NCBI GenBank assembly: GCA_900549745.1
Contig: URPJ01000007.1
Coordinates: 1-64,000 of the forward strand
Direction: 5' to 3'
Source: an uncultured Collinsella sp.
GTDB lineage: Bacteria; Actinomycetota; Coriobacteriia; Coriobacteriales; Coriobacteriaceae
DNA: 64,000 nt
Position numbers and translations under genes: made by a program. How positions within the stretch are numbered: the first letter of the stretch is position 1; each line of letters begins with the position of its first letter. Below, one piece after another: positions 7,865-17,415 of this stretch. Under the pieces are notes generated by a model, which worked only from the letters and a program-made list of their open reading frames with translations, was not told the origin of the DNA and ran no database searches.

Positions 7865-10800
7865 CTAGCGAGGCTTATCAGAATTGACCTCATCGGCGGT
7901 GTCTTTTTCGAGCGCCGTGCGGCGGGCGCTGTAGGCGATGAGGCCGGCGCCTGCCGCGGCGAGTGCTGCAGCGGCTGCCGTAAGGGGAGCATTGACATCG
8001 CCCGTGCCAGCGAGCGCGCCCGCTTTTCCGGAGCGCTTGTTATTGCCGTGGTCCTTGCCGCTGTCGGAGCTGCTTCCGCCGGAGCCGTCGCCCTCGTCAG
8101 TACCGCCGCCACTCGAGCCACCATCGCCGTCTACCGTCATCGGTGCATCGTGAAGCCCCGTCGTATCCGCGTTGTCGCATACGCCGACCTGAACTTCTGA
8201 GCGTTCGCATGCCGCGTCGGGCACATGAAGCTCGTGCAGTACGGCACCCAGCGCCGAGTTTGCGCCCAGTCGAATTTCCTCGAGCGTTACGGGGTCGAGC
8301 GCCACCAGATTACGCGCCTTCGCATACAGCGTTACACGTTTGCCCACCTCGTCGCTCCAACTCTCGGGGATGGCGAAGCTCATGCGGAACTGTGCCGTGC
8401 AACCCGGTGCCAGCACGGCGTTGCCACTGTCGGCTACCAGCGGGTGCGTTGCAAAATGTGCGCCCAGCGTCTCGAGCGTGTACTTCACGTGTGTCATGTC
8501 GTTGGCCGAAGCGTCCTCGGCAAGCTCTGGATCGTAGATCGATGCCATGCGTGCGTTCACTCCGAACCCGATGGATGCGCTGGAGAACGGCTGACTGGAG
8601 CCCTCTCGGTACAGATCGATCGTGCCGGCGGTCAGCAAGGTGTTGCCGTCGTTTCGCACCGTGACCATGAAGGATTCGCCTGCTGCTCCGGGCACCACCG
8701 CGCCCGAGGTAGCGACTGCGCCCGTCGGAGTGGCACACGCCACCAAGGGCACTTCGATGCCGTGTAGTTCTGCCTCGCTCTTCTCCGCGCTCACAATGTG
8801 CGTGGCGAGCGCGGAGAGCATGCTCCCCGACGTCAAAAATGTCGTTATCTGATCGACGGGATGGTCCAGCTCGCACATCACGAACGGCTCCGTAAACAGA
8901 TCGCCTGCCAAGGTGCTGGCGAAGATGCGGAAGTGCTTGCCCATCACTGCTACCGGGTTGCCTTCTTCGTCGTAGGTTTGCCCCACCTTGCCATCGGTGT
9001 TCTCTACATAGAGCACGCACCTGCCGTTGTTGCTTACGCTAAACGATGCCGGGCCACAGCCTGCGGCACCCACGGGCTGCGTTGCAAATGCCGATGCGCC
9101 TCGCGTCCAAGTAATATGCTGCAGTTGCTCGTTGACGGTAGCCAAAAAGCCCGTGTGCTGCGGCCACGGCACCGCGTGGGGTACTGTGGCATCTGGCGAC
9201 ATAACGCCCCAGCTCGCAATGGACTGGCCGATCACGGCGTACGATGCACAGCCACAACCGCCTGCGGTCTCGTATGCAACGGGCACCACCATTTTGCCGT
9301 TGATATTCTCGGGCGCGCCGAGCTCGATGCTCGACGGTGCCTGCGGAAAGCGGAGAACTTGGCGGAACGTCAGGCTGTCGCCTGAAACGTCCGACCACAG
9401 GGTAAAGCACTCCAGCGCAACCTCGGCCTCGCTGCCGAGCGCCTTTTCTGTGGTGGTTCCGCGGCGGTGGAGGTAGGCGCCCGACAGGCGCCCGTTGACA
9501 AGTGTCTTGCCCACCGTGATGCGTGGGCACTGCAGGCAATGGTAGCCATCCTCCTGAAGGCGGCCGCGCGAGATGCTGCGCCACGACGTGTGCGATACCA
9601 CGCGAACTCCGTCGTTGCTTATGCGCAGGCGCACAACGGACAGTATGCCGGCTGTGCTTGTTATATCGAAAAGGGTGTTGTCGCCGGCGGGGCGCTCGCC
9701 CGAGACCAGCAGCACGTAGGCGTCCTGGTTTCCTCTTCCGTCCGTATATTCCACTACGTCGAAGTCGTAATCGTATATGCTGTCGCGCTCCACGTCGCCC
9801 TCGCCAAACCCAAGGGGAAAGTCCACAGGCGTGGGAGCGGACCACGTTCCGTTTGCCTTTGTGTGTACCACCAGGCGCGAGCGACCATTGTCGCCGTAGC
9901 GCACCGAGGCGATACGGAACAGGCATTCTACGCCGGCAATCATTGCCAGCTTCATGTGGGCTTCGCTGAGCACGCCAGCAAACAGCACGTTGTCGCTCGA
10001 GGGCTTGATGCCGCCACGCTCGTCCTCCGACACGCCGGAAGAATCGGCGTTCGGGTCGGCAACGGTGTTCGTTGCCTGACCGATGTAGGTGTACTCATAC
10101 ATCGGCACGGCGTTTTCGTCGTTCTCTATCAGTGCATGGACGAAATGCTCGATCTGTCCCGTGTCGTCGCTTTCTGCATCCGCCTCGAGCTCAATGCGCG
10201 TGACCGCCCGATCCCAATCGCGCACGACAGGCGCGGTGTTTACGGCAGTGGCCTTAACCTCGGCGCGTGCGAGCAGTTCGGCGTTGGTGACGATGGTGGC
10301 CGATGCGATAAATTGCGGCACACCACACGCCTCGGCGTTGCCGGCCGAGCCGAAGCAGGCATCCAGCGTATAAGGCGTATCTCCATCCAATGCGAGCTCA
10401 GAGCGCTGGAGCACATACTGGTCGCCATTGTTCACCGACATATTCCACGAATCGATGAGTGTGGGCCACGACCCCGACCAAGCCTTGGTGGTCCACTTGA
10501 ACATTACGAACTGGAGTATTACATCGACATCGACGTCTGCACCTACACGCAGTCGCGGAAGCTGGTGTCCATTTGCCTTTTCGTACCCAATGAACAGCGT
10601 GAGGGATGCGGCGCCGCGCACGGCAGACGAAGCGACGCCTGCAACGCCGGCGCCAAAGGTGACGGCAAGCCCGATCTGGATGGTGAACGAGCCCGACGTG
10701 TTTGAATAGTCGAGCGAAATGTTTTTAAAAAACGCCGCGCCGCTGCCGTGCGTGTGGGCACCCACGGCGAGCGCCAGTTTTGCCAGCACCCAGGGGTTGA

Positions 10801-12232
10801 CGTTTAGGAAAAATGGCACCGGTCCTAGGGTAAACTGCTCGGTCCAATTGAGGTCGGTTCTTACCTGGAAGAGGGCCTTAATATTGCCGTATGCGGGGTC
10901 GTTGTTGTTACCCCAGGTTTTGCCCACCCAATCGTAGGCGAGCGAGCCGTACAGCTGTGTGGCGATATCCATCGTGAACAGCGGCGTGCAATGGTGGCGA
11001 AGGAGCTTGGTGTTTCTTGGATCGGTGCCCGAACCGGCACTCATCCTCTTGTACTGATTCCACTTCCCCTCCATCTCGTCGAGGTAGCGGTTTGCCTGCT
11101 TGGCGCCCGACTCGCGCGGCGATTTCTTCCAGTATTCCGGATCAGGGTTGCCCGAATCGTTCATATAGCTAGCTGGTTTGTACCCTCCGCCAAACAGCAC
11201 GTATCCAGCAAACGAGAAATCGAACAGAATGGGAAATGTGGGCATCCAGCACGTGAACTTATTGCCGCCGATACCGGGAAACGCCGCGGGGAAATCAAAC
11301 GGAGTGATCTCTTGGTCCATGGTGGTGGGAATGATGGTGGTCGAGCCCGATTCCGCCTTTGCGGCCGGCGCGGTGACAACGGCCATAGGGGATGAGAGCG
11401 TGTAGGTTTTGCCCTGGTAGTCGAGCATAAAGCGCAGCTTGCACCCTTCCTCCAGAAGGCCCGAAGCTGCATCGAGGAACGTGTCTTCGAGCGTGAACGT
11501 CGCCAGATTATCCGCGCCCGATGCGCTGGCCTTGATCTGGCCGATCTGCGTGACGGTTTCGGTTGAGCTGCCCGCAGAGGGCATCACTTTATTGATATGC
11601 AACGTTGCCTGCCCGCCCTGCGGCAGATGAGCCTGCACGGTAAAAGCGTGCGTGTCGGGCTGGTCGTTTGCTGCTTCGTCCGCTGGCATTGCCATAAACG
11701 TGGCGTCGGCGTACTGGATGTCCCATTCGTCGAACGTGAGCTGTCGAAAGTACGGCTCGCCATCGGAGAGCGGACGTGTGGGTGCGGTAATAGCGGTGCC
11801 GCCCTGGATACGCGCAAGGGGAATCTCGACATCGCGGTAGCCTGCCATGCTAATGGAGATGCCGCCGTTAAAGTCGTACGCGTCGAGAAGCGTTGCCTCG
11901 TCCACGTAGCCTTCTGAAAGAGGGGCGACCTCAAAGATGGCCGTGCCTTCGTCATCGGTCGTGGCGGTGAGCTGCTTGCCTGCGGCATAGCGCGATATGA
12001 GCGTGACCTGGGCACCCGTGATGGGCGTATTCTTGTTGGCGACGTCGACCACGACCACACCGAACATGGTGCGCGAGAGAACGAGCACCCTGAAGGGGTC
12101 TTTTTCGTCGGCATGGGCTTCGGTGGGTGCGAACGGCAATATGAAGGCGTTTGCGCTTCCCGGCACGCGCGGCATCATAATGCTCGCTAACGAGGACGCT
12201 CCGGCGACAAGTAACGAACGGCGATCAAGCAT
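7865..12232 (-). CDS. Large surface protein with Tat-like signal and LAGTG sortase-type anchor
   Basis: The 1,455-residue protein starts MLDRRSLLVAGASSLASIM, a twin-arginine style signal. It ends with a Gly/Ser-rich linker (GGSSGGGTDEGDG), the sortase-like motif LAGTGD, an Ala-rich membrane helix and a RR-containing tail. An Ig-like or carboxypeptidase-regulatory fold is likely near residues 45-150 (GVVVVDVANKNTPITGAQVT; TDDEGTAIFEV). A CARDB-like segment is likely near 1,210-1,330 (FMVTVRNDGNTLLTAGTIDL). The middle is of unknown fold with scattered cysteines (AGGCGCASYAV, AGCGPASFSV, YHCLQCPRITV). The start is chosen for GGGAG upstream and the signal sequence. A LuxR regulator and a two-component pair lie just upstream on the same strand. 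Function unknown; wall-anchored adhesin or extracellular sensor are possible. Confidence 0.75.
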   Translation of the reverse strand: MLDRRSLLVAGASSLASIMMPRVPGSANAFILPFAPTEAHADEKDPFRVLVLSRTMFGVVVVDVANKNTPITGAQVTLISRYAAGKQLTATTDDEGTAIFEVAPLSEGYVDEATLLDAYDFNGGISISMAGYRDVEIPLARIQGGTAITAPTRPLSDGEPYFRQLTFDEWDIQYADATFMAMPADEAANDQPDTHAFTVQAHLPQGGQATLHINKVMPSAGSSTETVTQIGQIKASASGADNLATFTLEDTFLDAASGLLEEGCKLRFMLDYQGKTYTLSSPMAVVTAPAAKAESGSTTIIPTTMDQEITPFDFPAAFPGIGGNKFTCWMPTFPILFDFSFAGYVLFGGGYKPASYMNDSGNPDPEYWKKSPRESGAKQANRYLDEMEGKWNQYKRMSAGSGTDPRNTKLLRHHCTPLFTMDIATQLYGSLAYDWVGKTWGNNNDPAYGNIKALFQVRTDLNWTEQFTLGPVPFFLNVNPWVLAKLALAVGAHTHGSGAAFFKNISLDYSNTSGSFTIQIGLAVTFGAGVAGVASSAVRGAASLTLFIGYEKANGHQLPRLRVGADVDVDVILQFVMFKWTTKAWSGSWPTLIDSWNMSVNNGDQYVLQRSELALDGDTPYTLDACFGSAGNAEACGVPQFIASATIVTNAELLARAEVKATAVNTAPVVRDWDRAVTRIELEADAESDDTGQIEHFVHALIENDENAVPMYEYTYIGQATNTVADPNADSSGVSEDERGGIKPSSDNVLFAGVLSEAHMKLAMIAGVECLFRIASVRYGDNGRSRLVVHTKANGTWSAPTPVDFPLGFGEGDVERDSIYDYDFDVVEYTDGRGNQDAYVLLVSGERPAGDNTLFDITSTAGILSVVRLRISNDGVRVVSHTSWRSISRGRLQEDGYHCLQCPRITVGKTLVNGRLSGAYLHRRGTTTEKALGSEAEVALECFTLWSDVSGDSLTFRQVLRFPQAPSSIELGAPENINGKMVVPVAYETAGGCGCASYAVIGQSIASWGVMSPDATVPHAVPWPQHTGFLATVNEQLQHITWTRGASAFATQPVGAAGCGPASFSVSNNGRCVLYVENTDGKVGQTYDEEGNPVAVMGKHFRIFASTLAGDLFTEPFVMCELDHPVDQITTFLTSGSMLSALATHIVSAEKSEAELHGIEVPLVACATPTGAVATSGAVVPGAAGESFMVTVRNDGNTLLTAGTIDLYREGSSQPFSSASIGFGVNARMASIYDPELAEDASANDMTHVKYTLETLGAHFATHPLVADSGNAVLAPGCTAQFRMSFAIPESWSDEVGKRVTLYAKARNLVALDPVTLEEIRLGANSALGAVLHELHVPDAACERSEVQVGVCDNADTTGLHDAPMTVDGDGGSSGGGTDEGDGSGGSSSDSGKDHGNNKRSGKAGALAGTGDVNAPLTAAAAALAAAGAGLIAYSARRTALEKDTADEVNSDKPR

Positions 12233-12387
12233 CTTGGGCTCCCATCCCGCAAGTATCGGTGGAAATAATCCAATTTTGCGAGAAGGCGCCCCGTGGCGGT
12301 AGTGCCGTTCAAGGGTCAAAATGTCCAAAATGATCGAGCGAAGCGCCGGGTTCCGGAACGCGTTCGATGCGCTTGGTAGTCCGGTCG

Positions 12388-13392
12388 CTAACGTAACATA
12401 TGCGCGACCAGCTCGGCGCGTGTGCCGATGCCAAGCTTTGCGTATACGCCGGATAGGCGGTTTTTGACGGTGCCCGGCGATACTCCCATATGGCGTGCGA
12501 TTTCGGCGTTGGTCCACCCACGACAGGCGAGCATGGCCATGGTGAATTCCGTGGTCGTTAGATCGTCGGCAACGTCCTCGCCCGAATCGGGGTTGTGGAT
12601 GCGCCGCCAGCCGTAGCTGAAGCGGTACGTGATCTCGATGATGCGCGCGAAGTCGTCAGGGTATTGCGTTTTTAGGCATGCCTCGATAAGCCCCTGTAAA
12701 AGGCCGTGATGCTCGCCAATGAGCTCAATAAGGCCGTCGGGGCGCGCAATGTTCCAAGCAACTCCGAAGTGCGTTTTTGCGGCGTCGATGTCCTTGAGGC
12801 TCATGCATGCCATGGAAGCTGCCAAGTGCAGGAACAGCTCCGAGATGGGATAACTTCCCTGTTTCATGATCAGGGCGTTTTCCGCCATGCCCAGGCTGCG
12901 GCCATATTCGCCGCGCAGGTACAGGGCATGCGCCATCACGTAGCTGGCGAACAGGCGCAGACCTTCGGGCAGATGCGCCGCAAGCGGATAAAACTCTTCG
13001 GCGGAATACGGGGAAGGCAAGTGCAGCAGGACGCTCGCGGCCGAGGCGAACAGGATATGCGTGGCGTGGACGGCGGGTGATTCCTCGTCAGTTGGCGTAT
13101 CGAGGATGCCCGCAAGACAACGGCGGGCGTCGGCGATACGGTTGAGCGACAGACTGGCGTATCCGCAGATAAAGCATGCGGAATAGCGCAGTGCGGAATC
13201 GGTGGCGTCAAGATAGGGGCGCGCCGTCTTGGCAGCGAGGGCGGCCTGTCCGCGAAAGTACAGCGCTTCTGCCATGGCGATGGTGCGTGAATCGGGGTCG
13301 GAAATGCCTGCAACCGCAGCGTCAATCTGCCCCGGCACAAAGGCGGTGCACATCAACGGCATGGGAACGCATGGGTAGCCATCGCAGTCCAT
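12388..13392 (-). CDS. LuxR-family transcriptional regulator with helical N-terminal domain
   Basis: The C-terminal 60 residues form a LuxR/NarL-type helix-turn-helix: MAMLACRGWTNAEIARHMGV, then SPGTVKNRLSGVYAKLGIGT. The preceding 270 residues are helical with TPR-like character (EALYFRGQAALAAKTA; AHALYLRGEYGRSLGMAENA) and no receiver domain or P-loop is seen, so it is neither a response regulator nor a full MalT/LAL protein. The ATG at 13392 sits behind GGGAGATGG; the frame is open nine codons further. It precedes the surface-protein gene by 155 bases on the same strand and probably controls it or itself; that link is inferred from position only. Confidence 0.8.
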   Translation of the reverse strand: MDCDGYPCVPMPLMCTAFVPGQIDAAVAGISDPDSRTIAMAEALYFRGQAALAAKTARPYLDATDSALRYSACFICGYASLSLNRIADARRCLAGILDTPTDEESPAVHATHILFASAASVLLHLPSPYSAEEFYPLAAHLPEGLRLFASYVMAHALYLRGEYGRSLGMAENALIMKQGSYPISELFLHLAASMACMSLKDIDAAKTHFGVAWNIARPDGLIELIGEHHGLLQGLIEACLKTQYPDDFARIIEITYRFSYGWRRIHNPDSGEDVADDLTTTEFTMAMLACRGWTNAEIARHMGVSPGTVKNRLSGVYAKLGIGTRAELVAHMLR

Positions 13393-13459
13393 CTTCCATC
13401 TCCCAACAGCTGGCAACAATGCAGCAATTGTACTCCTGTTGCTCGGGACCCCTTTCGTT

Positions 13460-14611
13460 TTACTGTTCGGTTAACGCTACGGATCGTTTTGGAAGGCTTA
13501 CGAGCATGGTGGTCCCGCTCTCGGAACTTGCTTCGACCTCTACCGCGCCACCGTGAAGCGCTGCAATCTCCCAAACAAGCGCTAGCCCGAGTCCTGCGCC
13601 GCCGTATGCCCTGCTGCGGGATTTGTCTAGACGAAAGAACGGCTGGAAGACGCTCTCTCGGTACTGCTTGGGTATTCCCGGGCCCTCATCTTTGACTCGT
13701 AAGAGCACGTGGCTGTCGCTGCCGCTGATGGAGACGCTGACAGTCGAGCCGGAGCGGCTGTAACGGATGGCGTTTTCAACCAGATTAAACACCAGCCGAT
13801 AGAGGAGCGTATCACTTCCGATTGTCAAAGCGTCTCCAGCGCAATCGAGGGTTATGTCCTTATCCTCGGCAAGTGGCGCAAGGTCGGTGAGGACCTCTTC
13901 GGACAGGGGACCGAGTTCAACAGCGTCCCCGCAAGGAACGCTGCGAAGCTCACTCATCTCGAGTAATGCCTTGGTCATCCGCGACATTCGCTCGGTTTGT
14001 TCTTGCAGCAGGTCGAGCAGCTCGGCTGTTTCGGGTTGCAAACCGGAGTGCTCGGAGATGAATAGTTCAATCTGTGCTTGCATAAGGGCGAGCGGGGTGC
14101 GCAGCTCGTGTGCGGCGTTGCCGGTAAACTGACGCTGTGCAGAGAACCCTTCGCCAAGACGGGCGATCATGTCGTTGAAAGAGGCACTGCATCGTTGTAG
14201 CTCGGTGGGCACATCTTCACTGAGTCTGATTTCGCTTAGGTTGTCAGGCTGCACGCGCTCTACCTGGGCGGCAAAATCTCGTAACGGCTTGAGTGCGCGA
14301 CCGCTCACAAAGTATGCCAGCACGCCGCCAAGGAGCGTGACTCCAGCCGTGATGTACCAGGTTGCCGTGCCAAAAGACTCCTGTGCGTCGTTTACGACGA
14401 TCGTGACCTTGTCATCGGGGGTCGCTTTCGTTGGGTCGAACGCCTGGGGCGAATCTTCGCCGGCTGCGCTAAGGGCCGAGACGTCGCTGCCGATAGCATC
14501 CATGTAGCGCATGCCCGTATAGCCGACCAGGCAGTTCGTCAGCACGCATGCTGCACACGTGAGCAGTGCCGTCATAATCGTTATGCGCCATTGCAGCGGA
14601 AGCCTTTTCAT
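13460..14611 (-). CDS. Sensor histidine kinase, OmpR-partner type
   Basis: The 383-residue membrane kinase has two transmembrane helices (residues 12-33 and 84-102). They flank a short extracytoplasmic loop of about 50 residues, and a HAMP linker follows (FVSGRALKPLRDFAAQVERV). The HisKA phospho-acceptor is His168 in NAAHELRTPLALM. The ATPase domain shows the N box (LVFNLVENAIRYSR), G1 (KDEGPGIP), F box (FQPFFRLDKSR) and G2 (GAGLGLALVWEI). It overlaps the upstream response regulator by 4 bases (ATGA), indicating translational coupling. The sensed signal is not known; the divergent thiol-redox cluster at 15,373 is one possible target of the pair. Confidence 0.9.
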   Translation of the reverse strand: MKRLPLQWRITIMTALLTCAACVLTNCLVGYTGMRYMDAIGSDVSALSAAGEDSPQAFDPTKATPDDKVTIVVNDAQESFGTATWYITAGVTLLGGVLAYFVSGRALKPLRDFAAQVERVQPDNLSEIRLSEDVPTELQRCSASFNDMIARLGEGFSAQRQFTGNAAHELRTPLALMQAQIELFISEHSGLQPETAELLDLLQEQTERMSRMTKALLEMSELRSVPCGDAVELGPLSEEVLTDLAPLAEDKDITLDCAGDALTIGSDTLLYRLVFNLVENAIRYSRSGSTVSVSISGSDSHVLLRVKDEGPGIPKQYRESVFQPFFRLDKSRSRAYGGAGLGLALVWEIAALHGGAVEVEASSESGTTMLVSLPKRSVALTEQ

Positions 14612-15282
14612 TCGCTATCCTCCATAACGTAGCCCTCTCCAATCCGATTACGAATCGGGTCGTATCCCAAAGCGATGCGTAGCTTTTTGCGGAGTGACGA
14701 GATATGAACGCGGGTTGCGTTGCTAAAGCTGTTTACGCTGCTATCCCAAACGTGCTCGATAAGCTCCTCTTGACTTACCGGACGCCCCTGATTAAGCATC
14801 AGGTATTCCAAGATTCCCGTTTCCTTGCGCGTAAGAGATAAAGCCTCGCTGTCCACGGAAGCGATGCGCGCCTTGGTGTCAAAGCGGAGCTTTCCGCAGG
14901 TTAAAACTATGTCGCTTTGTGTAAAGCGTCTGAGGGTAAGGCTGCGGATCCTTGCCGCAAGCTCGTCCAGATGAAACGGCTTGGTGAGGTAATCGTTGGC
15001 GCCGGCATCGAGTCCGGCGACTTTATCGGATACTTCGCCGCGTGCGGACAGAATCAGTACCTTGGTCTCGCAGTCGGTTTTCCTAAGTTCCCTGAGCACG
15101 GTCATGCCGTCGATACGGGGAAGGTTGAGGTCGAGTACCACGAGGTCGAAGGTCTCAACGTCCAGTAGGTCGAGCGCCTCCTGTCCATCGTGACAGCAGT
15201 CGACGCTGTACGCCAAGTTTCGCAAGCTGCGCGCGATTGCGTCACACAGCGCCTGCTCGTCCTCGACGATCAAAATACGCAT
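14608..15282 (-). CDS. OmpR/PhoB-family response regulator
   Basis: The 224-residue regulator has an N-terminal receiver domain with acidic pocket (IVEDE) and phospho-acceptor Asp51 in LVVLDLNLPRIDGM. Lys in TKPFHLDELAARI closes the active site. A C-terminal winged helix follows (LTRKETGILEYLMLNQGR; ATRVHISSLRKKLR). It is the cognate partner of the histidine kinase with which it overlaps. The ATG at 15282 lies six bases behind AAGGAG; an upstream in-frame ATG at 15300 lacks such a site. Its promoter must lie in the 90-bp divergent region shared with the redox cluster. Confidence 0.92.
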   Translation of the reverse strand: MRILIVEDEQALCDAIARSLRNLAYSVDCCHDGQEALDLLDVETFDLVVLDLNLPRIDGMTVLRELRKTDCETKVLILSARGEVSDKVAGLDAGANDYLTKPFHLDELAARIRSLTLRRFTQSDIVLTCGKLRFDTKARIASVDSEALSLTRKETGILEYLMLNQGRPVSQEELIEHVWDSSVNSFSNATRVHISSLRKKLRIALGYDPIRNRIGEGYVMEDSE

Positions 15283-15372
15283 AACAGTCTCCTTGCACAT
15301 TTCAAATCGCGCTTAACACGGATTTTATAGTCGATATGGTCCAATGGTCGCGTAACGAAAGGAGTGGTTGGG

Positions 15373-15519
15373 TTGTTCAAAGCAGTAAAACCCGTGGTAC
15401 AGGTCGCTTTGTTGATCGTCGGAATTGCCATGGTGTGCTTTGGCGTTATGCGTGGCGAGGCGGATGCCGTGCTGGCCAAAGCGATTAGGCTGTGCTTGGA
15501 GTGTATCGGAATTGGATAA
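15373..15519 (+). CDS. CD1871A-type small CXXC membrane protein
   Basis: This 48-residue protein has one transmembrane helix (VVQVALLIVGIAMVCFGVMR) followed by a short amphipathic segment and the redox-type motif CLECIGIG at the C-terminus. The layout matches the small CD1871A-family proteins that accompany NapH/polyferredoxin-like genes in clostridia and Coriobacteria. It uses a TTG start eight bases behind AAAGGAG. Its stop overlaps the start of the polyferredoxin gene (the TTG of the next gene lies inside the final codons), so the two are translationally coupled. It probably passes electrons or thiol equivalents to its neighbours at the membrane; this is inference. Confidence 0.75.
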   Translation: MFKAVKPVVQVALLIVGIAMVCFGVMRGEADAVLAKAIRLCLECIGIG

Positions 15520-16414
15520 AAGAGAAAACACTGCGTCGCATGTTTTGGCTCGATTTCGCGGATTCATTCAGGCGGCGGCGACGCTCGTCACCAACATTCA
15601 CCTGCCGAACTTTGCCAAAGGCGGCATCTATCAGGGCGCGGGAAAAACCGTCTGCGTGCCTGGACTTAACTGCTATTCGTGCCCCGCGGCATCGGGTGCG
15701 TGCCCCATCGGGTCGTTCCAGTCGGTAGTAGGTTCATCCAAGTTCAACTTTTCTTACTATGTTACCGGTACGCTCATTTTGCTCGGCGTGCTGCTGGGAC
15801 GCTTTGTATGCGGCTTTCTGTGCCCGTTTGGCTGGCTGCAGGAGCTGCTTCATAAGATTCCCGGCAAAAAGCTTTCGACAAAAAAGCTCAAGCCGCTCAC
15901 GTACATCAAGTACGTCGTGTTGCTGTTTGCCGTGGTGCTGCTACCCGTCTTGGTGGTTAACGACGTGGGCATGGGCGACCCGTTCTTTTGTAAGTACATC
16001 TGTCCGCAGGGTGTGCTCGAGGGCGCCATTCCGCTGGCCATTGCCAATGCCGGCATTCGATCTGCGTTGGGACATCTCTTTACTTGGAAACTTGCCGTTC
16101 TCATTGCCGTGGTAGTGCTGAGTGTTTTGTTCTACCGCCCCTTTTGCAAATGGATTTGTCCACTCGGTGCATTCTATGCGCTTATGAATAGGGTGTCCCT
16201 ACTGGGGATTCGGGTTGACGCATGCAAATGTGTCTCGTGCGGCAAGTGCTCAAGGGTTTGTCAGATGGACGTTGATGTGGTCCGCGCACCCAATCATGCC
16301 GAATGTATCCGGTGCGGAAAGTGCATCGGGGCCTGTCCTGTCGATGCCATCAGCTATCGCTATGGCCTGGATGTGTCGGCGGAAAAGCTTCCCTTGACCG
16401 CCGATAAAAAGTAA
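15512..16414 (+). CDS. Membrane 4Fe-4S polyferredoxin (NapH/CcoG-like)
   Basis: The 300-residue protein combines about five membrane helices with many cysteine motifs: CYSCPAASGACPIG, CGFLCPFGW, CKYICPQGV, CKWICPLGA. Two C-terminal ferredoxin sites follow (CVSCGKCSRVC and CIRCGKCIGACP). This is the NapH/YccM/RdxA-like pattern of electron-transfer proteins that carry electrons across or along the membrane. The start TTG (15512) follows GGAG by ten bases and overlaps the previous gene by 8 bases. Downstream at 30 bases is a TlpA-like lipoprotein, so the trio probably moves reducing power to an extracytoplasmic thiol-disulfide system. No cytochrome or terminal oxidoreductase is encoded nearby. 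Confidence 0.85.
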   Translation: MDKRENTASHVLARFRGFIQAAATLVTNIHLPNFAKGGIYQGAGKTVCVPGLNCYSCPAASGACPIGSFQSVVGSSKFNFSYYVTGTLILLGVLLGRFVCGFLCPFGWLQELLHKIPGKKLSTKKLKPLTYIKYVVLLFAVVLLPVLVVNDVGMGDPFFCKYICPQGVLEGAIPLAIANAGIRSALGHLFTWKLAVLIAVVVLSVLFYRPFCKWICPLGAFYALMNRVSLLGIRVDACKCVSCGKCSRVCQMDVDVVRAPNHAECIRCGKCIGACPVDAISYRYGLDVSAEKLPLTADKK

Positions 16415-16443
16415 ACAAGCTTCGACAAAACGGAGGAATGACC

Positions 16444-17415
16444 ATGAAGCTTTCTAAGATTGCGGCCCTGTTTATGGTGCCGGTATTGGCCTTGTGCCTT
16501 GTGGCATGTTCGGCGCCCGGTGGCAATGCGAGCGAATCTGCGAGCTCCGATCCTAAGATCGCAGAACTCACTGCGCAGAAGCCGGCCAATGCCGACGAGG
16601 CCGCCGAGTTGTATGCAAAACTCATGCAGAAGGAGAACGAGATCTTTTCGAGTGATAACGCGCTGTGGGAAAAGGTATTCAATGCGGCAAATAAAGACTC
16701 GGCAATGATTGAGGACGGCAGCAATTACGGCGATTTTCTGCTCAAGACCATCGACGGCGCCAAGGATGAGTTCACGGCGGATGAGCTTAAGACACTCAAG
16801 GCCGGTGCACAGCAGATCAAGGAGATCGAGGACAAGCTCGAGAGCCTGGAGAAGGAGTTCCCCGGCTGTGGAAGCACGCCGAGTGCAGGCGAGAGCGTCG
16901 ACGCTTCGACCGCTGGCATGACGGCTGGTGCCAATGCTTCGAGCGAGGCGACGAAGTTCCCCAGCTTTACGGGCAAGGACCTGGATGGCAACGACGTGAA
17001 CAGCGACGAGCTGTTCTCTAAGAACAAGGTCACCGTCATGAACTTCTGGTTCACCACTTGCAAGCCGTGCGTGGGTGAGTTGGGCGACCTTGAGAGCCTG
17101 AATAAGGAGCTTGCCAAGAAGGGCGGCCAGGTCGTGGGCGTCAATTCCTTTACGCTCGATGGCAACAAGGGCGAGATCGCAGATGCCAAGGACGTACTGA
17201 GCAAGAAGGGCGTGACATATAAGAACATCTGGTTCAAGTCGGATAGCGAGGCCGGTAAGTTTACGTCAAATTTGTTCTCGTTCCCGACAACGTATGTCAT
17301 CGATCAGAATGGCAACATCGTAGGGGAGCCCATCGTGGGCGCCATCAGCTCCGCTGAGCAGCGCGCAGCGCTCGACAAGCTTATCGACCAGGCGCTGGCG
17401 AAGAGCGAACAGTAA
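16444..17415 (+). CDS. TlpA-like thioredoxin-fold lipoprotein
   Basis: The 323-residue protein has a lipoprotein signal with lipobox LVAC (MKLSKIAALFMVPVLALCLV then ACS), so it is membrane-anchored outside the cytoplasm. A charged helical region (residues 30-140) precedes the thioredoxin-like domain: FPSFTGKDLDGNDVNS, then VMNFWFTTCKPCVGEL with active-site Cys-Lys-Pro-Cys. It ends with the cis-Pro loop SFPTTYVIDQNG. The role is extracytoplasmic disulfide reduction or exchange. The ATG at 16444 is preferred over 16438 because of spacing from GGAGG. It is the last gene of the redox trio, and its stop codon overlaps a GGGAC palindrome. Confidence 0.9.
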   Translation: MKLSKIAALFMVPVLALCLVACSAPGGNASESASSDPKIAELTAQKPANADEAAELYAKLMQKENEIFSSDNALWEKVFNAANKDSAMIEDGSNYGDFLLKTIDGAKDEFTADELKTLKAGAQQIKEIEDKLESLEKEFPGCGSTPSAGESVDASTAGMTAGANASSEATKFPSFTGKDLDGNDVNSDELFSKNKVTVMNFWFTTCKPCVGELGDLESLNKELAKKGGQVVGVNSFTLDGNKGEIADAKDVLSKKGVTYKNIWFKSDSEAGKFTSNLFSFPTTYVIDQNGNIVGEPIVGAISSAEQRAALDKLIDQALAKSEQ

